Shown piece by piece: positions 39,038-49,097 of a DNA stretch of 64,000 nucleotides; positions within the stretch are counted from its first letter, which is position 1, and each line of letters begins with the position of its first letter. The notes below the pieces were generated by a model. It saw nothing but the letters and a program-made list of their open reading frames with translations, was not told the DNA's origin and did not search any database. This DNA comes from Stutzerimonas balearica DSM 6083 (lineage in GTDB: Bacteria; Pseudomonadota; Gammaproteobacteria; Pseudomonadales; Pseudomonadaceae), in assembly GCF_000818015.1 (NCBI RefSeq), contig NZ_CP007511.1, positions 434,001-498,000 of the forward strand. Direction: 5' to 3'. Made by a program: the position numbers and the translations under genes.

Positions 39038-41614
39038 TCAGAACGGCAGTTTCAGGTCGGGTGCAACGTTGAGCAGCTGAGCTCGGAACACGGTCTGGAT
39101 GCGGCTGAGCTCTTCTTCGGTATCGGCCTCGAAGCGCAGCACCAGGACGGGTGTGGTGTTGGAGGCGCGAACCAGGCCCCAGCCCTTGGGATAGTCGACC
39201 CGCACACCGTCGAGGGTGGTCAGGTTGGCCTCGCCCCACTGGGCATCGCGTTGCAGGGCGTCAATGATGGTGAATTTGCTTTCTTCTGTCACTGTGATGT
39301 TGATCTCCGGGGTGGAGACGTCGCACGGGAACGCCGCGAACACCTGCTCAGCGTCACGCTTGTCCAGGCTGAGGATTTCCAGCAGGCGGGCGGCGCTGTA
39401 AATGCCGTCGTCGAAACCGAACCAGCGCTCCTTGAAGAAGATGTGTCCGCTCATCTCGCCGGCGAGCAAGGCGCCGGATTCCTTCATCTTCTTCTTGATC
39501 AGCGAATGGCCGGTCTTGTACATCACCGGGCGGCCGCCGTAGCCGCTGATCAGCGGGGTCAGGCGGCGGGTGCACTTGACGTCGAAGATGATGTCGGCCC
39601 CGGGGTTGCGCGACACGACGTCCTTGGCGAACAGCATCAGCAGACGGTCGGGATAGATCAGCGTGCCAGCGTTGGTCACCACGCCGACGCGATCGCCGTC
39701 GCCGTCGAAGGCCAGGCCCAGGTCGGCTTTCTCGGCCTTCACCCGGGCGATCAGGTCGACCAGGTTTTCCGGCTTGCCCGGATCCGGGTGATGGTTGGGG
39801 AAGTTGCCGTCGACCTCGCAATACAGCGGGATGACCTTGCAGCCCAGTGCCTCGATCAGCCTGGGCGCGATGACGCCGGCGACGCCGTTGCCGCAGTCGA
39901 CCACCACGCGAAGCGGCTTGGCCATGGCGATGTCGCCACGAATCTGATCGAAATAGCGGTCGAGCACGTCGACCTGCTCGACCGAGCCGACGCCTTCGCT
40001 GAGGTCATTGTTCTCGATGCGCTGGCGCAGCACCTGAATCTGCTCATTGGCCAGGGTGTCGCCAGCGATGACAATCTTGAAGCCGTTGTAGTCCGGCGGG
40101 TTGTGGCTGCCGGTAAGCATCACGCCAGAGCGTCCGGCGAGGATATTGGCGGCGTAATAGAGCACCGGCGTCGGCACCATGCCGATGTCGCTGACATGGC
40201 AGCCGCTGTCCACCAGGCCCTGTATCAGGTGTTGCACCAGCTCGGGGCCGGAAAGGCGTCCGTCGCGGCCGACGGAAACGTTGGGTTCGCCTTTGGCCAG
40301 GCTTTCGGAGCCGATGGCCCGGCCGATCCAGTAAGCGGTCTCGCTGGTCAGGCTGTCGCCGACGACGCCACGAATGTCGTACGCGCGGAAGATGCTGGCG
40401 GGCAAGTTCGGGGCTTTGGCGCTACTCATTGCGTTCTCTCGCTCCTTGATGTCGAGGCCGAAGGGATCCTGGTCCTCGTCGAGAATATCGATGTCGAGCA
40501 CGTCGGTTGGCGGCAGGCGCGGATCGACGTGCTCGCTGGATGGGGCTCGCTGTGCGGAGGACGCCGCAACAGCCGGTTTGCTGCTGACTGCCGAGGCGGT
40601 TTGGCGGAACGGCAGGCGCGCCATGTTCCTGGCCAGTGCGTCGAGCGCTGGCAGGCTCAAGGTCGGTAGTTGGATGACCTTGCCATTGGAGAGTTCCTGC
40701 AGCAGCCGGCCGATTTGCAGCACGTCCTGACGCAGGCGACGTTGCTGGGCCCCCAGCACCAGTTGCAGTCCGATCAGTACCCCGGCCAACGCCAGCAGCA
40801 CGGCGGCGGCAAGGGTCAGTGGCGCAATGCCTTCGCGGCTCGATGCTGGCTGGAACTGCAGGTGCCAGTTGGGGTTGCTGCTGGGCAGGTTCAGAGACGG
40901 CGCAGCCCCGTTGCCAGTGCCTTGTCGCGTCAGCACCTGTGTCGACGAACCACTGAATTGCTGGGTGATCTGCAGCTGCCCGGCGGCGGCCGGCAGCCTG
41001 GGTAGCGTGCCGAGCAGACGATTCAGCTCGATCACGCGCAGCAGGGTGCCCTGTGGCGGCTGCAGCGGATCGGGCTGCACTGCCGCGACGCTGTAGACCA
41101 GCCAGCGATCACCGACCTTGTAGGCTTCGGGGGCCGGATGCTTGCCCGCTTCGGCACGCTGCAGCAGGTCGAGCGCGGCGAAGTTCATCGGGCCGGGCCG
41201 CGTGCTGTCCGGCCTGGCCTTGGCGCGTGGATTGAGATGAACGTCGACCACCCCTGACGGGTAGCGCAGGCTGCGTTCCGCCGCGGCGATCTGCTCGCCA
41301 TCGGCGCTGGCCAGCGCTTCGAGCACCACCGGGCTGGCGGCTGCCGTCTGGGTGTCGGCCGCCAGCTGACGCAGGGCCTGATCGAGCGCACTGGCCTGGC
41401 TCTGCCCCCAGGCCATGGCAACCTGCTGTTGTTGCTCGCGCTGCTGGCTTTGCAGGCCGAACCAGAGCACCGCGGCGGCGGCGAGCAGGCCGGCTAGCGC
41501 AGCCGCCAGGCCAGGCAGCAGTGGTGCGAGCGGCGAGGCGCCACGTGCGGCGGGTTCGGGGCGGGCCGGATTCAGTGCGCCTGAGTCCTTGGCATTGCGC
41601 TTGAAGAACGGCAT
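39038..41614 (-). CDS. algC: Phosphomannomutase/phosphoglucomutase AlgC with membrane-anchored N-terminal extension
   Basis: An 858-residue protein. Residues 396-858 are the classical AlgC enzyme, with the active-site serine motif TGSHNPPDYNG (Ser near 503), the metal loop DGDGDR, and the sugar-binding GEMSGH. It supplies Man-1-P and Glc-1-P for alginate, LPS and rhamnolipid. Residues 1-395 add two membrane helices (about 30-55 and 265-290) around a periplasmic domain, then a Pro/Ser-rich linker. The internal ATG at 40429 starts exactly the 463-residue form and has AAGGAG 12 bases upstream, so both forms may be made. Confidence 0.92.
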   Translation of the reverse strand: MPFFKRNAKDSGALNPARPEPAARGASPLAPLLPGLAAALAGLLAAAAVLWFGLQSQQREQQQQVAMAWGQSQASALDQALRQLAADTQTAAASPVVLEALASADGEQIAAAERSLRYPSGVVDVHLNPRAKARPDSTRPGPMNFAALDLLQRAEAGKHPAPEAYKVGDRWLVYSVAAVQPDPLQPPQGTLLRVIELNRLLGTLPRLPAAAGQLQITQQFSGSSTQVLTRQGTGNGAAPSLNLPSSNPNWHLQFQPASSREGIAPLTLAAAVLLALAGVLIGLQLVLGAQQRRLRQDVLQIGRLLQELSNGKVIQLPTLSLPALDALARNMARLPFRQTASAVSSKPAVAASSAQRAPSSEHVDPRLPPTDVLDIDILDEDQDPFGLDIKERENAMSSAKAPNLPASIFRAYDIRGVVGDSLTSETAYWIGRAIGSESLAKGEPNVSVGRDGRLSGPELVQHLIQGLVDSGCHVSDIGMVPTPVLYYAANILAGRSGVMLTGSHNPPDYNGFKIVIAGDTLANEQIQVLRQRIENNDLSEGVGSVEQVDVLDRYFDQIRGDIAMAKPLRVVVDCGNGVAGVIAPRLIEALGCKVIPLYCEVDGNFPNHHPDPGKPENLVDLIARVKAEKADLGLAFDGDGDRVGVVTNAGTLIYPDRLLMLFAKDVVSRNPGADIIFDVKCTRRLTPLISGYGGRPVMYKTGHSLIKKKMKESGALLAGEMSGHIFFKERWFGFDDGIYSAARLLEILSLDKRDAEQVFAAFPCDVSTPEINITVTEESKFTIIDALQRDAQWGEANLTTLDGVRVDYPKGWGLVRASNTTPVLVLRFEADTEEELSRIQTVFRAQLLNVAPDLKLPF
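40429..40453 (-). promoter_or_regulatory. Internal ribosome-binding site and start for short AlgC
   Basis: On the minus strand, AAGGAG followed by CGAGAGAACGCA precedes the ATG whose first codon ends at 40429. Translation from it would give MSSAKAPNLPASIFRAYDIR, the N-terminus of the 463-residue AlgC. The spacing of 12 is long but workable. Confidence 0.5.
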
Positions 41615-41663
41615 GGGGCTCCTCGTTTTCGTCCTGAAAGTCTGCCGGCGGTGGGTATCTTGT

Positions 41664-42119
41664 TCAGCGGGTGCCGGAGTGGCCGAATCCGCCGCTGCCG
41701 CGCGCGCTGTCGTCGAACTGCTCGACCAGCTCGAACTGAGCCTGGATCACCGGTACCAGCATCAGCTGAGCGATACGCTCACCCACGGCGATGCGAAAGG
41801 TGCTCTGGCCACGGTTCCAGCACGAGACCATCAGCTCGCCCTGGTAATCCGAGTCGATCAGCCCGACCAGATTGCCGAGCACTATGCCGTGCTTGTGACC
41901 GAGGCCCGAGCGCGGAAGGACCAGCGCGGCCAGCGAAGGGTCACCGATGTGGATCGACAGACCCGTGGGAATCAGCAGGGTCTGGCCAGGCTCCAGGGTG
42001 GCGTCTTCCTGCAGCATGGCGCGCAGGTCGAGGCCGGCAGAGCCGGGGGTTGCGTACTCGGGCAGCGGGAAGTCGCGGCCCAGGCGGGAGTCGAGGATCT
42101 TGGCTTGGAGCTTGTGCAT
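41664..42119 (-). CDS. dut: dUTP diphosphatase
   Basis: A 151-residue trimeric dUTPase with all five motifs visible, including [30 protein letters not shown] and the C-terminal [12 protein letters not shown] that closes over the active site. It removes dUTP and supplies dUMP. The start ATG 42119 lies one base after the coaBC stop codon, so the two genes are coupled. Confidence 0.97.
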   Translation of the reverse strand: MHKLQAKILDSRLGRDFPLPEYATPGSAGLDLRAMLQEDATLEPGQTLLIPTGLSIHIGDPSLAALVLPRSGLGHKHGIVLGNLVGLIDSDYQGELMVSCWNRGQSTFRIAVGERIAQLMLVPVIQAQFELVEQFDDSARGSGGFGHSGTR

Positions 42120-42120
42120 G

Positions 42121-43329
42121 TCAGGCCTTTGTATAGCGGTCGGCAATGAAGGCCACCAGCGCCCGGGCGATATGCCCCTTGCTGGCCTGGCCGAAGCGGG
42201 TCACCTGCTGCTGGCGGTCGATCACGCTGACGGCGTTCTCTTCGCTGTTGAAGCCGATGCTGGGGTTGGCCACGTCGTTGGCGACGATGAGATCGAGGTT
42301 CTTGTCACGCAGCTTGCGGCTGGCGTACTCGAGCAGGTTCTCGGTTTCGGCCGCGAAGCCGACGCAGAACGGCCGATCGGCACGCGCGGCGAGCGTGGCG
42401 AGAATGTCGGGGTTGCGCACCATCTGCAGCAGCAGGCCATCACCGGAGTTCGGGTCTTTCTTGAGCTTCTGCGGCGCCACCACCTCCGGACGATAGTCGG
42501 CCACCGCCGCGGCGGCGATCAGCAGGTCGCAAGGCATCGCGGCCTCGCAGGCGGCGAGCATGTCGCGCGCACTGACCACGTCGATACGCTGCACGCGGTC
42601 GGGCGTCGGCAGGAACACCGGGCCGGTGACCAGCGTGACGCGCGCGCCCGCCTCGGCAGCTGCTTCGGCAAGGGCGAAGCCCATCTTGCCGGAGCTGTGA
42701 TTGGTGATGTAACGCACTGGGTCGATGTTTTCCTGCGTCGGCCCGGCGGTGATCAGCAGGTGCCGGCCGGTCAACAGGCCCGTCTCGAAGCAGTCGGCCG
42801 CAGCCTGCGCCAGCTGCTCGGCTTCGAGCATGCGCCCTAGCCCGACGTCGCCGCAGGCCTGGCTACCCGACGCCGGGCCGAACAGGCGGATGCCGCGTTC
42901 GAGCAGCCGCTCGCGATTGGCCTGGGTTGCCGGGTCGGCCCACATCGCCTGGTTCATTGCCGGCGCCAGCGCAACCGGCGCCTTGGTGGCCAGCACCAGG
43001 GTCGTCAGCAGGTCGTTGGCGACTCCCTGGACCAGACGGGCCATCAGATCGGCCGTGGCCGGCGCGATGAGCACCAGGTCGGCCCAGCGTGCCAGCTCGA
43101 TATGGCCCATGGCGGCTTCGGCGGCAGGGTCGAGCAGGTCCAGATGTACCGGGTGGCCGGAAAGCGCCTGCAGGGTGAGGGGGGTGATGAACTCGCGGCC
43201 GCCCTGGGTCATGACCACGCGCACCTCGGCGCCGTGATCACGCAGCCGACGGACCAGCTCGGCACTCTTGTAGGCGGCGATGCCGCCGCCGACGCCCAGG
43301 ACGATGCGTTTACGATACAGCCGCTGCAT
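42121..43329 (-). CDS. coaBC: Bifunctional phosphopantothenoylcysteine decarboxylase/synthetase
   Basis: A 402-residue fusion. The CoaC flavoprotein part has [16 protein letters not shown], the PAMNQAMW motif and the [12 protein letters not shown] active-site cysteine. The CoaB ligase part has [15 protein letters not shown] and a lysine-rich PQKLKKDPN loop. It makes phosphopantetheine from phosphopantothenate, cysteine and CTP. ATG 43329 was chosen; the open frame upstream reads antisense to radC. Divergent from radC. Confidence 0.96.
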   Translation of the reverse strand: MQRLYRKRIVLGVGGGIAAYKSAELVRRLRDHGAEVRVVMTQGGREFITPLTLQALSGHPVHLDLLDPAAEAAMGHIELARWADLVLIAPATADLMARLVQGVANDLLTTLVLATKAPVALAPAMNQAMWADPATQANRERLLERGIRLFGPASGSQACGDVGLGRMLEAEQLAQAAADCFETGLLTGRHLLITAGPTQENIDPVRYITNHSSGKMGFALAEAAAEAGARVTLVTGPVFLPTPDRVQRIDVVSARDMLAACEAAMPCDLLIAAAAVADYRPEVVAPQKLKKDPNSGDGLLLQMVRNPDILATLAARADRPFCVGFAAETENLLEYASRKLRDKNLDLIVANDVANPSIGFNSEENAVSVIDRQQQVTRFGQASKGHIARALVAFIADRYTKA

Positions 43330-43464
43330 AGGCCTGCCTTGTTGCGGGTGGAGTCGTGCAGATGTGAACTGCGTCGAAAGCGGCACAGCGGCCGCCGAAA
43401 AAATGACGGCTAAGATAGCACAGCGCCTGTGACGGAACAGCGGGCGGCTCGACAGGGAGAACAC

Positions 43465-44139
43465 ATGAGCATCCGAGATTGGCCCGCGGCCGAGCGCCCG
43501 CGGGAAAAGCTGTTGCAGCAAGGCGCGGCGGCGCTTTCCGACGCCGAACTGCTGGCGATTTTTCTGCGTACGGGCGTGGCCGGCAGGAGTGCGGTCGACC
43601 TCTCGCGCCATCTGCTCAACGAGTTCGGCAGCCTGCGAGCGCTGCTCGAAGCCGACCTCGAACGGTTCAGCGCGCATCTCGGTCTCGGCCCGGCAAAGTT
43701 CGCGCAGCTGCAGGCGGTGCTGGAAATGGCGCGTCGCCACCTGGCCGAGCGCATGCGTCGCGAGTCGGCCCTGGAAAGCCCACAGGCGGTGCGCGATTAC
43801 CTCAAGGCGCGCTTGCGTCACGAGCCACATGAGCTGTTCGGCTGCCTTTTTCTGGATTCCAAGCACCGCGTGCTGGCGTTCGAGGTGCTATTTCAGGGAA
43901 CCATCGACGGTGCCAGCGTCTACCCGCGGCAGGTGGTCAAGCGCGCGCTGGCACAGAATGCGGCCGCGGTGATCCTCACGCACAACCACCCCTCGGGCGT
44001 TGCCGAGCCGAGCCAGGCCGACCGCCAGCTGACGCAGCGTCTGAAGGACGCGCTGGCGCTGATCGACGTGCGCGTGCTCGACCACTTCATCGTCGGTGAT
44101 GGCGAGCCTCTATCCATGGCCGAGCTGGGCTGGATGTAG
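43465..44139 (+). CDS. radC: RadC-family JAMM-domain protein
   Basis: A 224-residue RadC/YeeS protein. The N-terminal helix-hairpin-helix part ([17 protein letters not shown]) is followed by an MPN domain with the JAMM zinc motif His173, His175 and Asp186 ([14 protein letters not shown]). Despite its name a DNA-repair role is not supported in E. coli. GGGAGA precedes ATG 43465. Confidence 0.95.
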   Translation: MSIRDWPAAERPREKLLQQGAAALSDAELLAIFLRTGVAGRSAVDLSRHLLNEFGSLRALLEADLERFSAHLGLGPAKFAQLQAVLEMARRHLAERMRRESALESPQAVRDYLKARLRHEPHELFGCLFLDSKHRVLAFEVLFQGTIDGASVYPRQVVKRALAQNAAAVILTHNHPSGVAEPSQADRQLTQRLKDALALIDVRVLDHFIVGDGEPLSMAELGWM

Positions 44140-44165
44140 CTTCGGATGCCGAGCGGCCCCGGCCG

Positions 44166-45506
44166 TCAGGCCAGCAGCGGCACCAGCATCAGCGGCCCGA
44201 GCGCCAGTAGCACGAAGCGGCCATTCCAGCCGAAGGCGATACGCCACGGCGAAAGGCCGGCGTGGCGCGCCAGCATCAGCGCCGAGGGCCCGTAGGGCGA
44301 GAGCAGCATGGCGAGTGAAAACCCGGTGAGCAGGGCGACGGCTGGTTGCATGGTTGGTATGCCATGCCCGCCGAGTTGGGCGAGCAGAGCCGTACACAGG
44401 CTCAGCGAAACGATGGGGGCGACACCAAGCAGCGCCAGGCCGATGATCGCGAGCATGCCAAGCAGGCCCAGGAAGAAGCTCAGCAGCGGCGTCACGCCAA
44501 GGTGCCCGGCGATCGCCTGCACCGGAACCAGCGCGGCAACCAGGCCGGCGAGCACGGCCGAGTTGGCGAAGATGAATGTCTCGTTGCGCATGCCCGCCAG
44601 GGTGTCGCGCACTTCGCCATAGACCGCAGCCGGGCGCTCGCCCCAGCCGAGCAGGGTGACGATCACCGCAAGCGGCACCAGCAGCATGGCCGCCTGCGTG
44701 GCCGACAGCCAGCTGAACGTCGCCAACAGAGCGATGGCGAGGATGCCCAGCAGGCTCGCCAGCACCAGGCGGCGCATCCCCGGCTGTCCAGTCGAGGCTG
44801 CCGATGGCTGCGCTGCGCCGGCTTCGCGCAGGCGCTGCAGGCGGTGGTTGTCCAGCCGCCAGCCGATCAGCAGCAGAACCGTTGCCGCCAGCAGGCCGAA
44901 GGGCAGCAGGTGAACCCAGCTCAGCCCGGGCAATTCGCGCGTCAGGATGGCGATCGCCACGCTGGTCGGGGCCAGCAGAGGAACCAGCGCGAAGCCTCGC
45001 AGGGCGGCGACCATTACCCCTCGGCTGCCCTCGCGTCGCGCCTCCTCGGCATGCCCGTGGCGCTGCAGATGCCGGTCCAGCGAGCCGCAGACGAGGTTGA
45101 GCATGCCGAAGCTGAGGATCGAACTGATGGCAAAACTGCTCAGCAGGTAGCTGGGATACAGCCCCGCCGACGGGCCGGCAAGCAGCAGCCGGTGAAGGGC
45201 GTCGAACTGCTGCAGGCGCCGAACCAGGCAGTGCATCAGCCCCAGCGCACCGACGAAGGCGCCGTAATAGGCCGCCGAGGCAAGCATGTGCTGCACCTGG
45301 GGCCAGCTGGCCTCGCCGCTCAGCAGCCAGTAGGCCAGCAATACCAGCGTGACCAGCCCAAGGCGGCTGGGATAGGGCATTAGTGAACGCCAGTGCCAGA
45401 CGAAGAACGCCGTCAGCAGGATGCCGCTGGTCACGCTCAGTGCTGGCTGCCGCATCACCAGGGCGAATAACTCGCACAGCAGCGCCAGAGGCAGCAGGGC
45501 GAGCAT
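44166..45506 (-). CDS. Polytopic membrane protein of unknown function
   Basis: A 446-residue protein with about ten to twelve hydrophobic helices, a cytoplasmic His/Glu/Arg-rich loop (RHLQRHGHAEEARREGSRG, about 148-166) and a second charged loop (about 232-258). The paired segments NSAVLAGLVAALVP and SPYGPSALMLARHAGLSP resemble the repeated halves of the ion-transporter-like families, so a transporter is plausible. No family signature is certain. It converges on radC and is divergent from a 3-hydroxyacyl-CoA dehydrogenase gene. Confidence 0.7.
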   Translation of the reverse strand: MLALLPLALLCELFALVMRQPALSVTSGILLTAFFVWHWRSLMPYPSRLGLVTLVLLAYWLLSGEASWPQVQHMLASAAYYGAFVGALGLMHCLVRRLQQFDALHRLLLAGPSAGLYPSYLLSSFAISSILSFGMLNLVCGSLDRHLQRHGHAEEARREGSRGVMVAALRGFALVPLLAPTSVAIAILTRELPGLSWVHLLPFGLLAATVLLLIGWRLDNHRLQRLREAGAAQPSAASTGQPGMRRLVLASLLGILAIALLATFSWLSATQAAMLLVPLAVIVTLLGWGERPAAVYGEVRDTLAGMRNETFIFANSAVLAGLVAALVPVQAIAGHLGVTPLLSFFLGLLGMLAIIGLALLGVAPIVSLSLCTALLAQLGGHGIPTMQPAVALLTGFSLAMLLSPYGPSALMLARHAGLSPWRIAFGWNGRFVLLALGPLMLVPLLA

Positions 45507-45753
45507 GGCTCAGCGCCGCTCCCGTAGTACGCAGGCGTCCGTGGCGCCAGGAAGGACGCACTCCTGCCTGCATCGGGCTTTGCGTTGGGGGCGTCGTGGG
45601 GGCGGTCGCCGTGAGACAGGCAGTGACGGGAACTCGAGCATGGGAAGGGGCGGGCGGCTGGCTTGCGCGGCAGACTGGCAGTCTTTAGGCTCGTGGTCAA
45701 CTTCACGAAATGCTGTTTCGCATAGCGGAACTTGATCGAGCTGAGGAGGTGGC

Positions 45754-47268
45754 ATGTTCAAGCGGATCGGCGTCATCGGCGCGGGCGTGATGGGGCGTGG
45801 AATTGCCCAGCTCTTCGCGTCGGCCGGCATCGAAATCAGGTTGTTCGATGCGCGCGAGCAGGCCGTGGAGCAGGCCCTGCAGGCAAACCGGGAGCTGCTG
45901 GCGCGCGGTGTGGCCAAAGGGCGCCTCACACCGGAGGCACTTGCCGCCACCTTGCAGCGCATGCAGCCGGCAAAGACGCTGGCGGAGCTGGCCGACTGCG
46001 ATCTTCTGATCGAAGCGATCGTCGAGGAGCTGAGTGCCAAGCAGGCGCTGTTTCGCGAACTGGAGGCGCTGGTGGCCGAGGACGCCGTGCTTGCCAGCAA
46101 CACCTCGTCGCTGTCGATCACACGCATTGCAGCCGGGTGCCGCTGCCCGCAGCGCGTTGCGGGCCTGCATTTCTTCAACCCAGTGCCGCTGATGCGACTG
46201 GTGGAAGTGGTGCGGGGTGAGCGTACCGAGACAACCGTCGTCGAGCGGTTGGTCGCGCTGGTCGAGCAGGCCGGCCATTTCCCGGCGATCACACCCGATT
46301 CGCCGGGTTTTCTGGTCAACCATGCCGGGCGGGCATTCGGCAGCGAAGCGCTGCGCATACTCGGCGAGGGCATCGCCAGCGCCGAACAGATCGATCGCAT
46401 CCTGCGAGACGGTCCCGGGTTCCGCATGGGGCCGTTCGAGCTGTTCGATCTGACGGGGCTGGATATCTCCCATGCGGTAATGGAGTCGATCTACCACCAG
46501 TACTATCAGGATCCGCGCTATAGCCCATCGCCGCTGGCTGCGCAGCGGCTGGCGGCCGGCCTGCTCGGGCGCAAGAGCGGTCTTGGCTTCTATCGTTACG
46601 AGCAAGGGCGCCAGCTGCGCTCGGCCGAGCCGCAGTATGCGCCGGTGGAGTTGCGTCAGCCTTTCTGGCTCGGGGTTGAGGATCCGCAGTTGCATGCGGC
46701 GCTCAGCGCGCTGATTCGCATGGCTGGCGGAGAGGTCGAGGCGGGCGAGCACCCGGGTGCGCAGGCGATCTGCCTGATCGCACCGCTGGGTGAAGATGCC
46801 AGTGCGGCCATCGCCCGGCTCGCGCTGCCGGCACCGCGCACGCTCGCCTATGATGCCTTCTCCAACTTCGAGCGCCGGCGCGTGCTGATGCGCCAGCCGG
46901 CACTCGAGCCCGGCGTGGAGGCGCAGGCGCGCCAGGCGCTGACGGCTGACGGCGTGGCCGTTGACGTGATCAACGACTCGCCCGGATTCGTCAGTCAGCG
47001 CGTCATCGCCAGCATCGTCAACCTGGGCTGCGAGATTCTGCAGAAGGGCATCGCCGACGCAGCAACGCTGGACCGAGCGGTCGAACTGGCGCTGGGCTAT
47101 CCGCGCGGACCGCTAGCGCTGGGTGAACACTATGGCGCTGCGCAGGTGCTTGCCGTGCTCGAGGGGCTGCAGCGGTGCTACGGCGGGGAGGCGCGCTATC
47201 GTCCCAGCCCGTGGCTACGCAGGCGCGTCCAGCTCGGTCTGCCGCTGGCCACTCCGGACGCCAGCTGA
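45754..47268 (+). CDS. 3-hydroxyacyl-CoA dehydrogenase with duplicated C-terminal domain
   Basis: A 504-residue enzyme. The Rossmann domain starts IGVIGAGVMGRGIAQLFASAG and contains NTSSLSITRIA and the catalytic GLHFFNPVPLMRLVEVV. Two 3HCDH C-terminal domains follow (about 185-280 and 405-490, each with a DSPGF motif). This is the PaaH/PaaC-like layout, used in phenylacetate or fatty-acid beta-oxidation. No other paa or fad genes are adjacent, so the pathway is open. AGGAGGT lies just before ATG 45754. Confidence 0.87.
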   Translation: MFKRIGVIGAGVMGRGIAQLFASAGIEIRLFDAREQAVEQALQANRELLARGVAKGRLTPEALAATLQRMQPAKTLAELADCDLLIEAIVEELSAKQALFRELEALVAEDAVLASNTSSLSITRIAAGCRCPQRVAGLHFFNPVPLMRLVEVVRGERTETTVVERLVALVEQAGHFPAITPDSPGFLVNHAGRAFGSEALRILGEGIASAEQIDRILRDGPGFRMGPFELFDLTGLDISHAVMESIYHQYYQDPRYSPSPLAAQRLAAGLLGRKSGLGFYRYEQGRQLRSAEPQYAPVELRQPFWLGVEDPQLHAALSALIRMAGGEVEAGEHPGAQAICLIAPLGEDASAAIARLALPAPRTLAYDAFSNFERRRVLMRQPALEPGVEAQARQALTADGVAVDVINDSPGFVSQRVIASIVNLGCEILQKGIADAATLDRAVELALGYPRGPLALGEHYGAAQVLAVLEGLQRCYGGEARYRPSPWLRRRVQLGLPLATPDAS

Positions 47269-47428
47269 TCGGCGCAGCCCGGCCGACCAGTGACGCCTTC
47301 AGTTTCGTCGTGCCCGGCCGCTAGCCTGATTGGCCTCCAATGCAGGCCACTTGCTACCAAGGGCCACTGTCGTCTCCCGGTGCGTCCAGGTAAAACTGTT
47401 CTTGCGACGAGAGAACAAGAGGCCTCCG

Positions 47429-48994
47429 ATGCGTTCCGCTAATCGCCGTTTTCCACTGGTCGGCCTGCTTCATGGGCTGGGTATCTGTGCCGTCGCTCTG
47501 CTGCAGGCCTGGCAGGAGCCGCCGCTGGCCTTCAGCCTGGCCCTGTTTCTCGCTGCCGCGCTGTGGCCCTGGTTTGGCCCCTGGCGCGCGGCGCAGGTGC
47601 CGGCAGCAGAGGAAGCGGCTCGGCCGGACTTCACCGAGCTGAGCAAAAACCTTTCGCGTACTACCTGCCACAATGCCCTGGCCTCGGCGCAGGTGGCCTT
47701 CAGTGCAGAGCAGCTGGCCAGTCGCCTGCAATCACAGCTGCAGGCCATTAGTGAAATCGCTAACGGAGCGCAAGCGGTCACCCAGACCGAACAGCACAGC
47801 GCCGAGCAGGCGCGTCAGGCGCTGCAGGCCGCCGAAAGCGTGCGAGCGAGCAGCGACACGGGCCAGGCCGGCCTGGCCCAGGCGATCACTCGCATGCAGC
47901 AACTCAGCGATCAGACGCGCACCAGCCGCGAACTGATCGACGGCCTATCCGCGCGCACCGATGACATCCGTCAGATTACCGACGTGATTCAATCGATCGC
48001 CAGCCAGACCAACCTGCTGGCGCTTAACGCGGCCATCGAGGCGGCGCGTGCCGGCGAGGCCGGGCGCGGCTTCGCGGTGGTCGCCGACGAGGTGCGCAAC
48101 CTGGCGGCGCGCACCAGCACCGCGACCGAGGAAGTGGGCCGCATGGTCGCCGACATCCGCCAGCAGAGCGAGGCGGTGGTGAGCTTCATCCAGCAGCAGG
48201 CGCATGAACTGGACCAGGCCGCCGTGCAAGTGGCCGGCGCCGGCGAGCAGCTGACCGGCATTGCCGAGCTGGCCAGCGGTGTCGAGGCACAGGTGGCGCA
48301 GATCACCGCAGGCACCGCGAGCAATCACGAGCGCCTCACCGCGCTGTTCGTCGCGCTCGATCAACTGCGCAGCGATGCGTTGGACAGCGGCGAGCAGACC
48401 CGTCAGCTCGAGCAGGCGGCCGAAAAACTCGTCGGTCAGGCCGAGAGCGCGAGCGAGCAGCTGGCCGAGGTCCAGCTGGACGACTATCACCAGCACATGT
48501 TCGACCTGGCGCGCCGCGGCGCCACGGCAATCGCGGCGCGCTTCGAGGCGGACATCGACGCCGGGCGCATCCGCCTCGACGACCTGTTCGACCGCAAGTA
48601 TCAGGCCCAGGCCGGAACCGATCCGCAGAAGTACCACACCCGGTTCGACCGCTATGCCGACGAGGTACTGCCGCCGATCCAGGAGCCGCTGCTGGCCGGC
48701 AGCGAGGCGGTCGTCTACGCCATCGCCACGACGCCCGAAGGCTACGTGCCGACGCACAACCGCGCGTTCAACCACCCGCCGGTCGGCGATCCAGATGTCG
48801 ATCGCGCCAGGAGCCGTGGCAAGCGCCTGTTCAACGATCGCACCGGAGCTCGCTGCGGCAGCCACCAGCGGCCGGTGCTGCTGCAGACTTACAGCCGCGA
48901 CACCGGCGAGCTGATGCACGACCTGTCGGTGCCGATCATGGTCAAGGGGCGTCATTGGGGTGGGTTGCGGCTGGGTTATCGCCCGGAAGAGTGA
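47429..48994 (+). CDS. Methyl-accepting chemotaxis-type protein with C-terminal sensor-like domain
   Basis: A 521-residue chemoreceptor-like protein. Two adjacent N-terminal helices (about 9-50) form a membrane hairpin with almost no periplasmic loop. The MCP signalling helices follow (about 115-340), with the hairpin tip [20 protein letters not shown] and [17 protein letters not shown] intact. After them a separate C-terminal domain (about 350-521; [19 protein letters not shown] and [15 protein letters not shown]) looks like a Cache/PAS-type sensor. Sensing is therefore probably cytoplasmic. AAGAGG precedes ATG 47429. Ligand unknown. Confidence 0.85.
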   Translation: MRSANRRFPLVGLLHGLGICAVALLQAWQEPPLAFSLALFLAAALWPWFGPWRAAQVPAAEEAARPDFTELSKNLSRTTCHNALASAQVAFSAEQLASRLQSQLQAISEIANGAQAVTQTEQHSAEQARQALQAAESVRASSDTGQAGLAQAITRMQQLSDQTRTSRELIDGLSARTDDIRQITDVIQSIASQTNLLALNAAIEAARAGEAGRGFAVVADEVRNLAARTSTATEEVGRMVADIRQQSEAVVSFIQQQAHELDQAAVQVAGAGEQLTGIAELASGVEAQVAQITAGTASNHERLTALFVALDQLRSDALDSGEQTRQLEQAAEKLVGQAESASEQLAEVQLDDYHQHMFDLARRGATAIAARFEADIDAGRIRLDDLFDRKYQAQAGTDPQKYHTRFDRYADEVLPPIQEPLLAGSEAVVYAIATTPEGYVPTHNRAFNHPPVGDPDVDRARSRGKRLFNDRTGARCGSHQRPVLLQTYSRDTGELMHDLSVPIMVKGRHWGGLRLGYRPEE

Positions 48995-49097
48995 TTTCAG
49001 CGGCTGATCTGCGGCGAAAGGTCGCGGCCGGGCTAGGATGTACGGACTCGTCAAGGAGCGCCGCCAGGTGCTCCGCAGCCGATCCGGAGCGCTGGCC

